From Candidatus Edwardsiibacteriota bacterium (GTDB lineage Bacteria > Edwardsbacteria > AC1 > EtOH8): a DNA stretch of 64,000 nucleotides. Shown here piece by piece: positions 1 through 9,631 of the stretch. The translations under genes were made by a program, and so were the position numbers. Location: contig JAGVNJ010000030.1 in NCBI GenBank assembly GCA_020053305.1, forward strand, positions 1 through 64,000. The letters are read 5' to 3'. Position 1 is the first letter of the stretch. Each line of letters starts with the position of its first letter. Below the pieces are notes generated by a model. The model was not told the DNA's origin. It saw only the letters and a program-made list of their open reading frames with translations, and did no database searches.

Positions 1-1
1 G

Positions 2-85
2 AACAGTCGGAACTTTATCTCCATGATCTACCTGATCGCCGGTAAGCTGGACTTCAGTTGGCTCCTAACGCCCACCCATTCTTGA
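2..85 (+). CDS. C-terminal fragment of an unidentified protein (runs off left edge)
   Basis: An open frame enters from the left edge and ends at a TGA at 83-85, giving about 27 residues with alternating hydrophobic and aromatic residues, ending SWLLTPTHS. This could be the end of a membrane or barrel protein, but it is too short to identify. It reads in the same direction as the next gene, about 40 bases away. Confidence 0.3.
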   Translation, partial: NSRNFISMIYLIAGKLDFSWLLTPTHS

Positions 86-124
86 TAGCGGGGAACCATA
101 TACAGCAACAAAGAGGGAGTCCCT

Positions 125-748
125 ATGAAAAAGATTATTATGATCTCTCTGATTCTGCTTTTTCATGCAATGGCTGTGATGGCGCTGCCCCTATCGTTCG
201 ATTCCAAGATATGTGTGGGTAAATTTGAGGATAGCGGTGGCTTTGAGGGTGAAATTTATCAATGCGAATGTGGTTTGTCCGGGGGTGGGTTGTTGCAGGT
301 TGGGATGGGGGTAACGGCCGATTTTGGAAGAACAGATAAATACCCCTCAAAAATTTATGGTTGGTATGATGCATATATTACGAATATGACGACGATATAT
401 GAAAATAGACATATGTACAGCTATGGCGGGAAAACGTTTCTCAGGGTGGGGAAAGAGTACAATGCCTTCATTGTTTATAAATTTAAAAAAGTTCAGACCT
501 ATTACTCATATACCACTCGAACCTACTTTTATGATTCGACATATACTTGGGAAAAAGACGAATCCTATTTCCAAAATAAGTTTGAACCAGCCTATGAAAT
601 TTCAATAGGCCTGGAGGGCATGGTTCCTAAAACTCCAATATTTGTTACCATAGAGAAATCACTGAAAAACCGGATATGGAATGTGGATAGGTCCCAATGG
701 AGCATAGGGATTGGATATAAAACCAAGATTGCTGATTTTAATTTTTAA
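125..748 (+). CDS. Exported hypothetical protein, possibly a small outer-membrane barrel
   Basis: 207 residues. A signal peptide is clear: MKK, a hydrophobic stretch to about residue 20, and a likely cleavage after VMA. The mature part has short alternating strands rich in Tyr, Thr and Gly and ends in an aromatic residue (ADFNF), as outer-membrane beta-barrels often do. I do not recognise the family. A GAGGGAG ribosome-binding site lies just before the ATG. An intrinsic terminator follows at 776-802, so the gene ends its own transcript. Base composition is more AT-rich than in the next gene. Confidence 0.6.
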   Translation: MKKIIMISLILLFHAMAVMALPLSFDSKICVGKFEDSGGFEGEIYQCECGLSGGGLLQVGMGVTADFGRTDKYPSKIYGWYDAYITNMTTIYENRHMYSYGGKTFLRVGKEYNAFIVYKFKKVQTYYSYTTRTYFYDSTYTWEKDESYFQNKFEPAYEISIGLEGMVPKTPIFVTIEKSLKNRIWNVDRSQWSIGIGYKTKIADFNF

Positions 749-775
749 TCCACCATAGTATTCTTTTATTTATAG

Positions 776-802
776 CCCGGGCAGCGATGCCCGGGTTTTT
801 TT
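776..802 (+). terminator. Intrinsic terminator after the 125-748 gene
   Basis: An 8-bp perfect stem (CCCGGGCA / TGCCCGGG) with a 4-base loop is followed directly by seven T residues. Confidence 0.9.
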
Positions 803-809
803 AATGCAT

Positions 810-838
810 TTGCATAATCATCTTATATATGCTACAAT
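810..838 (+). promoter_or_regulatory. Sigma70-type promoter, near-leaderless, for the radical SAM gene
   Basis: TTGCAT at 810-815 and TACAAT at 833-838 are separated by 17 bases. Transcription would begin around 845, only a few bases before the ATG at 851. This fits the absence of a Shine-Dalgarno sequence in front of that gene. Confidence 0.6.
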
Positions 839-850
839 GACACCCTTGTT

Positions 851-3358
851 ATGCAGAATTCAAGCTACATAGAGGGGATACTTCCCCAGGTAAATAAGCC
901 GGGGCGGTATACCGACAACGAGCTCAATGCCGTTCACAAAGATTGGGATCAGGCCGAGGTGCGTCTGGCGCTGGCATTCCCGGATCTGTACGAGATTGGC
1001 ATGTCCGGTTTGGGACTGGCCATCCTGTACACCATCGCCAACAAACTGCCCTATGCCCTGGCCGAGCGCTCCTATTCGGTCGATATTGACCTGGAAGCCA
1101 AACTCCGGGAGCAGAATATTTCCTTATGGGCCTGGGAAAGCAAACGTCCGCTCAAAGATTTCGACATCCTGGGCATCACCCTGCAGACCGAGCTAGGCTA
1201 TACCAATGTCCTGAACATGCTGGATCTGGCCCAGGTGCCGATCAGGTCAACCGATCGGCAGGAGGGCCACCCCATAGTCATCGGCGGCGGTTCCTGCTGT
1301 GCCAATCCCGAGCCCATGTCCCCGTTCTTCGACTGCCTGGCTATCGGCGACGGGGAAGAGGTCATAATTGAGATCTGCCAGGCCATGCGGGAGGCCAGGA
1401 GGAATAAAGAAGACAGAAGACAGAAGATCGAACGGCTGGCTAAGATATCCGGGGTTTATGTTCCGGCCATTCACTCGTCCAAGGACTCAATAAAAAAACG
1501 CACCATCCAAAGCCTGAAGATAGAGGATGCCCCTCATCCCCCCATAGTTCCGCTGGTGGAGGTGACCCACGACCGCTTGACAGTGGAGATCACCAGGGGA
1601 TGCACCAGGGGATGCCGTTTCTGCCAGGCCGGGATGATCTACCGCCCGGTGCGATCCCGCTCCCAGGAGGATATTCTCAGGCTGGCCAAGGAGGGCATCG
1701 CCGCCAGCGGCTGGGACGATATCTCTCTGTTGTCGCTTTCCACCAACGATTACCCCGATTTTCTGGGGCTGCTCAACAAGCTCAACGGCTGTTTTGCCAG
1801 CCGGCGGGTCTCCATCTCGGTGCCCTCCTTGCGGCTGGATTCCTTCAATCAGGAGGTGGCTTTGGCCCTGAAGAAGATCAAGAAATCCGGGCTGACCTTC
1901 GCTCCGGAGGCCGGCAGCCAGCGCCTGCGGGATGTCATCAACAAGGGGCTGTCGGATGAGGACCTGCTGGCGGCGATCAAGCTGGCCAAGGTTAACGGCT
2001 GGAAATTAGTCAAACTCTATTACATGATCGGCCTGCCCACCGAGACCCAAGAGGACCTGGATGCAATGATCGCCCTGTGCCGGAAGGCGGCGGGGTTGGG
2101 CATCAGCATCAAGGTGGCGGTCTCGCCGTTCGTGCCCAAGCCGCAGACTCCGTTTCAGTGGGAGGCCCAGGACGATCTGCAGGTCATAAGGGACAAGATT
2201 GGCCATCTGAACAAAGGGCTCAAAAGCGCCCGGGTGCAATTCAAGTGGCATGACCCCGAATCATCGGCCCTGGAGGGCATATTATCGCGGGGCGACCGGA
2301 GATTGTCCCAGGCCATAGAAGCCGCCTGGCGCAAGGGCTGCAAGTTCGACCAGTGGAGCGAGCATTTCTCCTGGCCCAAGTGGCAGGAAGCCCTGGCCGA
2401 GGCAAACATTGATGTCTCCGTCTATACCGGAGCCAGGGATCCCGGCCAGCCGCTGGCCTGGGGGCATATCGACTACGGGGTCAATCAAAAATTCCTGCTG
2501 GCCGAAAGGGAACGGGCCAATCAAAGTTCCGTCACCCCCGATTGCTGGACCGGCGATTGCGCCGGATGCGGGGTAGGGTGCCGGGTTGCCGGACAAGTGA
2601 AGGATCAAAAGGTTCAAGAGGTTGAAAAGGTTCAAAAAATTGAAAAGAATACAGAGGATGACGGGTTCGGCCGGGCGCGGAAGATGCTGCCCCAGGCGGC
2701 GCCGCTGGCCAAGACCCGCTTCCGTTTAAAATACACCAAGGGGCCGGAGATAAGATTCATCTCCCACCTGGACATGACCCGGGTCTGGCTGAGGGCCATC
2801 AGCCGGGCAAGGCTGCCCATCGCCTATTCCCAGGGGTTCTCACCCCATCCCAAGGTCTCTTTCGGGCCGCCGCTACCGCTGGGCATCACCAGCCGGGGGG
2901 AATATATGGACATCCAACTGGACCGTCCGTCAACCTCCGAGGCCGTCAGCTCCCTGCAGGCGCATCTGCCCCGGGGAATGGAGATATCGGCCGTCAAGCC
3001 GATCATGAGCAATGCCCGGTCGATATCGGAATTGGCCGAAGCGGCCGATTATTTGGTCAAATGGCAGAGGGACACTCAAGCTATAAAAGAAAAGTTCGAT
3101 GAACAGCCCACATGGCCTATCATGATAATGAAAAAAAGCCTGCTGATTGAGGCGGATATCAGAAAACAGGTGAGGGATATCATTTTGACCGAAGGAGGCT
3201 TTATCGTCCGGCTAAAAATGAATGTCAGCGGGGCCAAGATCGGGCAGATAGTCAACGCCCTAACCGGCCATGACATTGAAAAGGGGCAGGCAGTAATTGA
3301 ACGTATCGATCTGTATTTCTTTGCAAGTCAAAAGATTAGATCGATAACTGACGGTTGA
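851..3358 (+). CDS. Radical SAM protein (TIGR03960-type) fused to a DUF2344 domain
   Basis: 835 residues. The N-terminal part (about 1-600) matches the TIGR03960 type: a B12-binding-like Rossmann region and then a radical SAM core with the cluster motif C251-x3-C255-x2-C258 (CTRGCRFCQAG). From about residue 617 there is a DUF2344/TIGR03936-type domain (FRLKYTKGPEIRFISHLD...), often encoded beside or fused to it. The true substrate is not known; members often lie near ribosome or RNase G genes. Two low-complexity insertions sit in frame, at about residues 186-193 (repeated AGACAGAAG bases) and 583-603 (Lys/Glu/Val/Gln-rich linker between the domains). No ribosome-binding site precedes the ATG; the promoter at 810-838 would give an almost leaderless message. 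Confidence 0.85.
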   Translation: MQNSSYIEGILPQVNKPGRYTDNELNAVHKDWDQAEVRLALAFPDLYEIGMSGLGLAILYTIANKLPYALAERSYSVDIDLEAKLREQNISLWAWESKRPLKDFDILGITLQTELGYTNVLNMLDLAQVPIRSTDRQEGHPIVIGGGSCCANPEPMSPFFDCLAIGDGEEVIIEICQAMREARRNKEDRRQKIERLAKISGVYVPAIHSSKDSIKKRTIQSLKIEDAPHPPIVPLVEVTHDRLTVEITRGCTRGCRFCQAGMIYRPVRSRSQEDILRLAKEGIAASGWDDISLLSLSTNDYPDFLGLLNKLNGCFASRRVSISVPSLRLDSFNQEVALALKKIKKSGLTFAPEAGSQRLRDVINKGLSDEDLLAAIKLAKVNGWKLVKLYYMIGLPTETQEDLDAMIALCRKAAGLGISIKVAVSPFVPKPQTPFQWEAQDDLQVIRDKIGHLNKGLKSARVQFKWHDPESSALEGILSRGDRRLSQAIEAAWRKGCKFDQWSEHFSWPKWQEALAEANIDVSVYTGARDPGQPLAWGHIDYGVNQKFLLAERERANQSSVTPDCWTGDCAGCGVGCRVAGQVKDQKVQEVEKVQKIEKNTEDDGFGRARKMLPQAAPLAKTRFRLKYTKGPEIRFISHLDMTRVWLRAISRARLPIAYSQGFSPHPKVSFGPPLPLGITSRGEYMDIQLDRPSTSEAVSSLQAHLPRGMEISAVKPIMSNARSISELAEAADYLVKWQRDTQAIKEKFDEQPTWPIMIMKKSLLIEADIRKQVRDIILTEGGFIVRLKMNVSGAKIGQIVNALTGHDIEKGQAVIERIDLYFFASQKIRSITDG

Positions 3359-3427
3359 CGAACCTATTGTTATCAATTGAATGGATAGGAAATCGTAAAA
3401 AGATATCTGCGGCAAAGATAATAGCAC

Positions 3428-3456
3428 TTGAAATTTTGCATATTTTTGATTATAAT
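3428..3456 (+). promoter_or_regulatory. Strong sigma70-type promoter for groES-groEL
   Basis: TTGAAA at 3428-3433 and a perfect TATAAT at 3451-3456 are separated by exactly 17 bases, 64 bases before groES. The -35 region overlaps ATAGCACTT, which resembles one half of a CIRCE (HrcA) operator, but the second half is not present. Confidence 0.75.
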
Positions 3457-3520
3457 TATAAGCTGTTCAATTTCACAAATTCAAAAAATAATAAAACCAT
3501 AACAATTCAGGAGGGACGGT

Positions 3521-3826
3521 ATGTCAACGGTTACCAAAATCAAGCCATTGGGCGACAGAGTATTGGTTAAGCCGGCAGAGGCCAAAGAGACCAAAAAGGG
3601 AGGCATCATCATTCCCGACACCGCCAAGGAAAAGCCCATGGAGGGCGAAGTGGTAGCGGTGGGCCCGGGCAAGATATCCGACTCCGGAACCAGGATGGAG
3701 ATGGACATCAAGAAGGGCGACAAGGTGCTTTACGGCAAGTACTCCGGCACCGAGGTCAAGATTGATGACGTGGAATACCTGATCATGTCATCCGACGACG
3801 TCATGGCCATCATCCACGAAAAGTAA
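3521..3826 (+). CDS. groES: Co-chaperonin GroES
   Basis: 101 residues, close to the usual 95-100. It has the standard features: N-terminal [12 protein letters not shown], a mobile loop ([18 protein letters not shown]) that contacts GroEL, and the VVAVGPGK and [17 protein letters not shown] strands. Seven copies form the lid of the GroEL folding chamber in the cytoplasm. A near-perfect ribosome-binding site (AGGAGGG, 3510-3516) precedes the ATG, and a consensus promoter lies upstream. groEL follows in the same direction, but the 129-base spacer holds a dispersed double-hairpin repeat (3844-3899). Confidence 0.98.
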   Translation: MSTVTKIKPLGDRVLVKPAEAKETKKGGIIIPDTAKEKPMEGEVVAVGPGKISDSGTRMEMDIKKGDKVLYGKYSGTEVKIDDVEYLIMSSDDVMAIIHEK

Positions 3827-3843
3827 ATTAATAGAATGCCAAA

Positions 3844-3899
3844 TGTCATTCCCGTGAAAACGGGAATCCACCTGGATACCCGCCTGCGCGGGTATGACA
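3844..3899. repeat. Dispersed double-hairpin element between groES and groEL
   Basis: The element begins GTCATTCCCGTGAAAACGGG and holds two perfect 8-bp hairpins, ATTCCCGT/ACGGGAAT (3848-3867) and ATACCCGC/GCGGGTAT (3876-3895), bracketed by TGTCAT and ATGACA. A longer copy lies at 62057-62136 and a half copy at 60298-60325. It belongs to the widely scattered GTCATTCCCG-type repeats of many bacterial genomes. Confidence 0.85.
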
Positions 3900-3934
3900 C
3901 GGCGCTTTTAAACCAGTAAATAAAAATCACATAG

Positions 3935-5593
<1,659 letters not shown>

Positions 5594-5611
5594 ATAACCG
5601 ACCTCACCCTA

Positions 5612-5637
5612 CCCTCTCCTAAAGCATTAGGAGAGGG
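5612..5637. repeat. Short dispersed palindrome (copy 1 of 2)
   Basis: A 10-bp perfect stem, CCCTCTCCTA / TAGGAGAGGG, encloses AAGCAT. Nearly the same sequence occurs in frame inside cysS at 63766-63791. Related CCCTTCTC and CCCTCTCC palindromes lie at 60089-60110 and 60163-60185. Confidence 0.85.
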
Positions 5638-5654
5638 ACAAGGAAGTGATCATA

Positions 5655-5690
5655 GCAGAAGCCCCGCCGAAAGGCGGGGCTTCTGCTGTT
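5655..5690 (+). terminator. Terminator of the groESL operon
   Basis: A 15-bp perfect stem (5655-5669 with 5674-5688) is closed by a GAAA tetraloop. The T-run after it is weak, but a second 10-bp palindrome, AACCCAGGCC/GGCCTGGGTT (5696-5719), follows at once. Confidence 0.8.
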
Positions 5691-5831
5691 ATATAACCCA
5701 GGCCTTAAGGCCTGGGTTATTGCATGAGCAACTGTAATTAAGCAAAGTCCGCCACTACAGATAGTGCCAGATAGTCTGCTTTGATACCACTAATTGTTAT
5801 CCATCCCTTAAACCGGCCGGATAATTTACCC

Positions 5832-5860
5832 TTGACATGCCGGGCCATTTATTGTAAAAT
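5832..5860 (+). promoter_or_regulatory. Consensus promoter for the hydrogenase operon
   Basis: A perfect TTGACA (5832-5837), a 17-base spacer and TAAAAT (5855-5860). The leader to the first gene at 6067 would be about 200 bases. Confidence 0.75.
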
Positions 5861-6066
5861 ATCTTGTTTCCATTTGAGACCTCTGCGAAACTAACCACTG
5901 AAACACGGAACTACTGAAAATATAAAGAAAAGGGCATTAACCCCGATCTTTCCTCTGATTATTATTTCAAAATTTCAGTGTTTCCGTGCCTGTCCGCCTA
6001 GGCGGAGTAAAAGACACTTTTGCAGAAGTTTCCATTTAATTTAATACATCAGCATTAGGAGTTTTT

Positions 6067-7536
6067 ATGGGGTGGGAATTCTCTTTGCTGGCAACGATAC
6101 TGGTCCCGGTGATAGGGGCCTTTACCTTGCCTTTGATAGGGCTGGCCTCCAAGCCAGGGCGTAACGCCTGGGCGGTGATTCTGGGGCTGGCCACTACTTT
6201 TTTTGCCATTACCCTTCTGCCGGCGGCCTTCTCTGGCGAGACCCATGTCTTTCAGAGGGCCATCGGACTGGGGGTGGACGCCACCTTCGTGGTGGACGGG
6301 CTTTCGGTCTTCATGGCCATCGCCTCGTCCCTGATCAGCACCCTGATCATCATTTACTCGCTGGGCTATATCAAGGATTACCACTATCAGCAGGAATACT
6401 TTCTGATGGTGGTCTTGTTTTTGGGGGCCATGATGGGCCTGGTGTTCTCGGCCAACCTGATCCTGATGTTCGTGTTCTGGGAGATCACCGGCATCTGCTC
6501 CTGGCGCCTGATCGGCTTCTTCCGCGACAAGGAAGTGGTGATCAAGGCCGACAAGGCCTTTTTGGTGACAGCCGGGGGGGCGGTGTTCATGCTTTTAGGC
6601 TTCGCCCTGGTCTTCGCCAAGGCCGGCACTTTCAATATGCTGGATATGCGGGGCTTTCCCATCGGCGGACTGGCGGTGGCCCTGATCACCATGGGCATCT
6701 TCGCCAAGAGCGCCACTTTGCCGTTCCACACCTGGCTGCCTGACGCCGGCGTGGCGCCCACCCCGGTGACCGCCCTGCTGCACGCCGCGGTGCTGGTCAA
6801 GATAGGAGTCTATGCCTTTGCCCGGATATTCAACTACACCTTTATGATACCCGGCGACTGGCAGACCTACCTGATGATACTGGGCCTGTTGTCGGCCATG
6901 GTCTCGGCCTGCGCGGCCCTGATCGAAACGAATATAAAGAGGATCCTGGCCCTGTCCACCGTCAGCCAGATCGGATATATCTTCATGGGGCTGGCCGCCT
7001 TTAACACCATCGGGGTGGCCGGAGCCCTGCTGTTCATCCTGATGCACGGGCTGGCCAAGGGCGGCCTGTTTCTGGCCGCCGGGGTCATTGAGCACGGCAC
7101 CGGCACCAAGGACATCACCAAGATGGGCGGGCTGATGAAAGTAATGCCCATCACCGCGGTGGCTTTTATCATGTGCGTCTTCTCCATCGTGGGCGTGCCG
7201 CCCTTCGGAGGATTCTTCTCCAAGTTCATGGTCATCCAGGGCATCATCAAATCCAATAATATCGCCATCGGCGCTTTGGCCATCTTCACCGCCCTGCTGA
7301 CCCTGGTCTATCTGATGCGGCTGTTCACCCTGGTCTTTCTGGGCGAGGCCCGGGACCCCAGCATTCACGCCCATAAAGAGGGGACCCCGACCATGGTGTG
7401 GGTGGTGGCCTCGCTGGCCATCCTTTCGCTGGCCGCCGGGATCCTGGTCAAATACCCCATGGACCTGGCCAATATCGCCGTCCGAGACGTTCTGGGAAAT
7501 CCTGCCATTCATGATATATTGGGGGTATTGAGATGA
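6067..7536 (+). CDS. Proton-antiporter-like subunit (NuoL/M, MrpA/D family) of group 4 hydrogenase
   Basis: 489 residues and about 14 hydrophobic segments with the Proton_antipo_M core. Characteristic features are a Glu in helix 5 (FVFWEITGICSWRLIG), a Lys in the broken helix region (AKSATLPFHTWLPDAG), HAAVLVKIGVYAFARI, and SIVGVPPFGGFFSKF. The subunit would pump protons or sodium ions in the inner membrane, driven by the electron-transfer arm. First gene of the operon: it follows the promoter at 5832-5860, has TAGGAG upstream, and its stop overlaps the next start (ATGA at 7533-7536). It is shorter than a true NuoL (about 610 residues), closer to NuoM/N length, and lacks the long lateral helix. 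Confidence 0.88.
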   Translation: MGWEFSLLATILVPVIGAFTLPLIGLASKPGRNAWAVILGLATTFFAITLLPAAFSGETHVFQRAIGLGVDATFVVDGLSVFMAIASSLISTLIIIYSLGYIKDYHYQQEYFLMVVLFLGAMMGLVFSANLILMFVFWEITGICSWRLIGFFRDKEVVIKADKAFLVTAGGAVFMLLGFALVFAKAGTFNMLDMRGFPIGGLAVALITMGIFAKSATLPFHTWLPDAGVAPTPVTALLHAAVLVKIGVYAFARIFNYTFMIPGDWQTYLMILGLLSAMVSACAALIETNIKRILALSTVSQIGYIFMGLAAFNTIGVAGALLFILMHGLAKGGLFLAAGVIEHGTGTKDITKMGGLMKVMPITAVAFIMCVFSIVGVPPFGGFFSKFMVIQGIIKSNNIAIGALAIFTALLTLVYLMRLFTLVFLGEARDPSIHAHKEGTPTMVWVVASLAILSLAAGILVKYPMDLANIAVRDVLGNPAIHDILGVLR

Positions 7537-9413
7537 ATCCAAACATTCTGCTGATACCGATCCTGGTTCCCATCATCGCCGGGATACTGACCTTCATTCT
7601 GCCCAAGTCCGTCAAGTGGGGCAAGGAGATCCTGGCCCTGATCGCCACCGCCATTACCATGTACTACGCCGTGGCGATATTCAAGGTGGGGGGCGAGGGT
7701 TTAAGATTATTCGTGCCCTGGACCAGCTTCGGGATTAATTTCGACCTGTGGGCTTATCATTTCCCCAAGTTCATCCTTTTAGCGGCGGCCGGCTTCGAGA
7801 TCCTGTTGGCCCTTTATACCGCCTCCTTTATGGACGGCAAGGAACGTTCCAAGGAATATTTCGCTTACTTTCTGTTGACCGCCGGGCTGGCCAACGGAGC
7901 CATCCTGGCCAACAACTTTGTGCTGATGCTGTTCTTCTGGGAGTCGTTGCTGGCCACCCTATACGGCATGATCTCAGTCGGCAACAAGGAGGCTTTCAAG
8001 ACCGCCACCAAAGCCCTGGTGATCGCCGGCATCGCTGATTTCGCCATGATATTGGGCATCATCTTCGCCTGGCATCTTTCCGGCACCCTGACCATGTCCG
8101 AGATCCACTTAGAGCCGATGGGGCTGGGGGCGGCCGCTTTCGTGCTGATGGGCCTGGGGGCCATGGCCAAGGCCGGCGCCATGCCGTTCCACACCTGGAT
8201 CCCTGACGCCGCCATAGACGCGCCGCTGCCGTTCATGGCCTACCTGCCGGCGGCCCTGGAAAAACTGCTGGGCATCTACCTGCTGGGCCGGATCTCCCTT
8301 GAAATGTTCACCATCCACATGAACAGCACCATGTCCATCTTCCTAATGACCATCGGCGCCGTCACCATAGTGCTGGCGGTGATGATGGCCCTGGTCCAGA
8401 AGGATTACAAGAAGCTGCTGTCGTTCCACGCCATCAGCCAGGTGGGCTACATGATCCTGGGCATCGGCACCGGGGTGCCGGCCGGGATCGTGGGCGGGCT
8501 GTTCCACATGCTCAACCACGCCATGTACAAGTGCACCCTGTTCCTGACCGGCGGGGCGGTGGAGAAGCAGGCCGGCACCACCGAGCTGAAAAAACTGGGA
8601 GGGCTGTTCAAGCTGATGCCCATCACCGGGGTGGCCTTCTGGGTGGCGGCCTTCGCCATCTCCGGGGTGCCTCCCTTCAACGGTTTCGTCTCCAAGGAAC
8701 TGGTGTTCCACGGCGCGGTGGAGACCGGCAAGATGATATTCCCCATCGCCGCCTGGATCGGAGCCATCTTCACCTTCGCTTCGTTCCTGAAATTGGGGCA
8801 TTCAACATATTTCGGACAAACCAATCCCGAGACACCCAACAAATCTCCCAAGGATCCCGGACTGGCCATGACCATCCCCATGCTGGTGATCGCCCTGGGC
8901 TGCATCCTGTTCGGGGTCTACAGCAAACTGCCCTTAAAATACCTGATCCAGCCGGTGCTGGAGGGAAGGGCCATCCTGGAGGGACACGCCGGGCATATGG
9001 AGTTCTGGGTCTTCCATCTCAACTGGATCGTGTGGGTCTCCATGGCTTGCTTAGTCATCGCCTTTCTGTTGCACAAGTACGGGGTCAAAAAAGGCCAGGG
9101 CAAGGCATACCTGGCTTCCGAGCCCATCCATAACCTGCCGGTGATGCATACATTATATGATTGGGCCGAAGCCAGGGTGTTCGACATCTACGAGTGGTTC
9201 GTGGGCGGCCTGCTCAAAGGCGCGGCCTGGACGGTGTTCAAGGTGGTGGACCGGGGGATAGACGCCATCTACGAGAAGCTGATCGTCATCGTCGGCGGGG
9301 TGGCCACCGGGGTGCTCAAGGAATATCACAACGGGCTTTACGCCAATTATCTGGCCTGGGTGGTGGGCGGGTTCACCCTGCTGGTTATCTACCTGGCGGT
9401 ATTGGTCAAGTAA
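7533..9413 (+). CDS. Proton-antiporter-like subunit (NuoL/HyfB-like) of group 4 hydrogenase
   Basis: 626 residues, polytopic, Proton_antipo_M family. Conserved elements: FFWESLLATLYGMI (helix 5 Glu), AKAGAMPFHTWIPDAAIDAP (Lys and His region), FHAISQVGYMILG, and ISGVPPFNGFVSKEL. The extra C-terminal 120 residues include amphipathic and hydrophobic stretches, as expected for a lateral-helix subunit. It is coupled to the upstream gene by an ATGA overlap. The operon is interrupted directly after its stop codon by the AT-rich cassette at 9414-14819; the third antiporter-like gene resumes at 14820. Confidence 0.88.
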   Translation: MNPNILLIPILVPIIAGILTFILPKSVKWGKEILALIATAITMYYAVAIFKVGGEGLRLFVPWTSFGINFDLWAYHFPKFILLAAAGFEILLALYTASFMDGKERSKEYFAYFLLTAGLANGAILANNFVLMLFFWESLLATLYGMISVGNKEAFKTATKALVIAGIADFAMILGIIFAWHLSGTLTMSEIHLEPMGLGAAAFVLMGLGAMAKAGAMPFHTWIPDAAIDAPLPFMAYLPAALEKLLGIYLLGRISLEMFTIHMNSTMSIFLMTIGAVTIVLAVMMALVQKDYKKLLSFHAISQVGYMILGIGTGVPAGIVGGLFHMLNHAMYKCTLFLTGGAVEKQAGTTELKKLGGLFKLMPITGVAFWVAAFAISGVPPFNGFVSKELVFHGAVETGKMIFPIAAWIGAIFTFASFLKLGHSTYFGQTNPETPNKSPKDPGLAMTIPMLVIALGCILFGVYSKLPLKYLIQPVLEGRAILEGHAGHMEFWVFHLNWIVWVSMACLVIAFLLHKYGVKKGQGKAYLASEPIHNLPVMHTLYDWAEARVFDIYEWFVGGLLKGAAWTVFKVVDRGIDAIYEKLIVIVGGVATGVLKEYHNGLYANYLAWVVGGFTLLVIYLAVLVK

Positions 9414-9446
9414 TTTTTTATTGTTTTGGCAATTAAAATATTTTCG

Positions 9447-9475
9447 TTGACAACCATAGGCGGAAGCCGTATGAT
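9447..9475 (+). promoter_or_regulatory. Likely promoter of the methyltransferase cassette
   Basis: TTGACA (9447-9452), a 17-base spacer and TATGAT (9470-9475), just inside the left edge of the AT-rich insertion and about 155 bases before the methyltransferase gene. Confidence 0.6.
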
Positions 9476-9576
9476 ATTTGTGCCCACTTTGATTTCCCTC
9501 AGGGCAAGCATAGCGGCTTTCTCCTGTCGAGGGATTTAGCCGCCATCCCAGAACGCCACAGATATCCATTTTCCAC

Positions 9577-9615
9577 TTACAAAGTGAATTTATGGGTAAA
9601 AAAATAACTTTGTAA
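9577..9615. promoter_or_regulatory. Inverted repeat in front of the methyltransferase (possible operator)
   Basis: TTACAAAGT at 9577-9585 is matched by its exact reverse complement ACTTTGTAA at 9607-9615, 21 bases apart and 16 bases before the methyltransferase ATG. The size and position suit a binding site for a dimeric regulator, or a hairpin limiting translation. Which protein binds is unknown. Confidence 0.45.
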
Positions 9616-9631
9616 ACCATTTTTAAAAAAT

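Larger units (their letters stand above)
5594..6066. other. 473-base gap: repeat, two hairpins, promoter and long leader
   Basis: In order this gap holds a 26-base palindromic repeat (5612-5637), the groEL terminator (5655-5690), a second palindrome (5694-5721), a consensus promoter (5832-5860), and a leader with decayed copies of the ACTGAAACACGGAA-type repeat in both orientations (about 5895-5915 and 5975-5995). No gene is seen. Confidence 0.8.

Noticed and set aside
3421..3460. Possible CIRCE operator before groES
   Set aside because: Only one half-like sequence, ATAGCACTT, is present; the inverted second half GAGTGCTAA is missing.
3355..3570. 71-codon frame between the radical SAM gene and groES
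   Set aside because: It covers the groESL promoter and ribosome-binding site, overlaps groES in another frame, and has no ribosome-binding site or recognisable domain.
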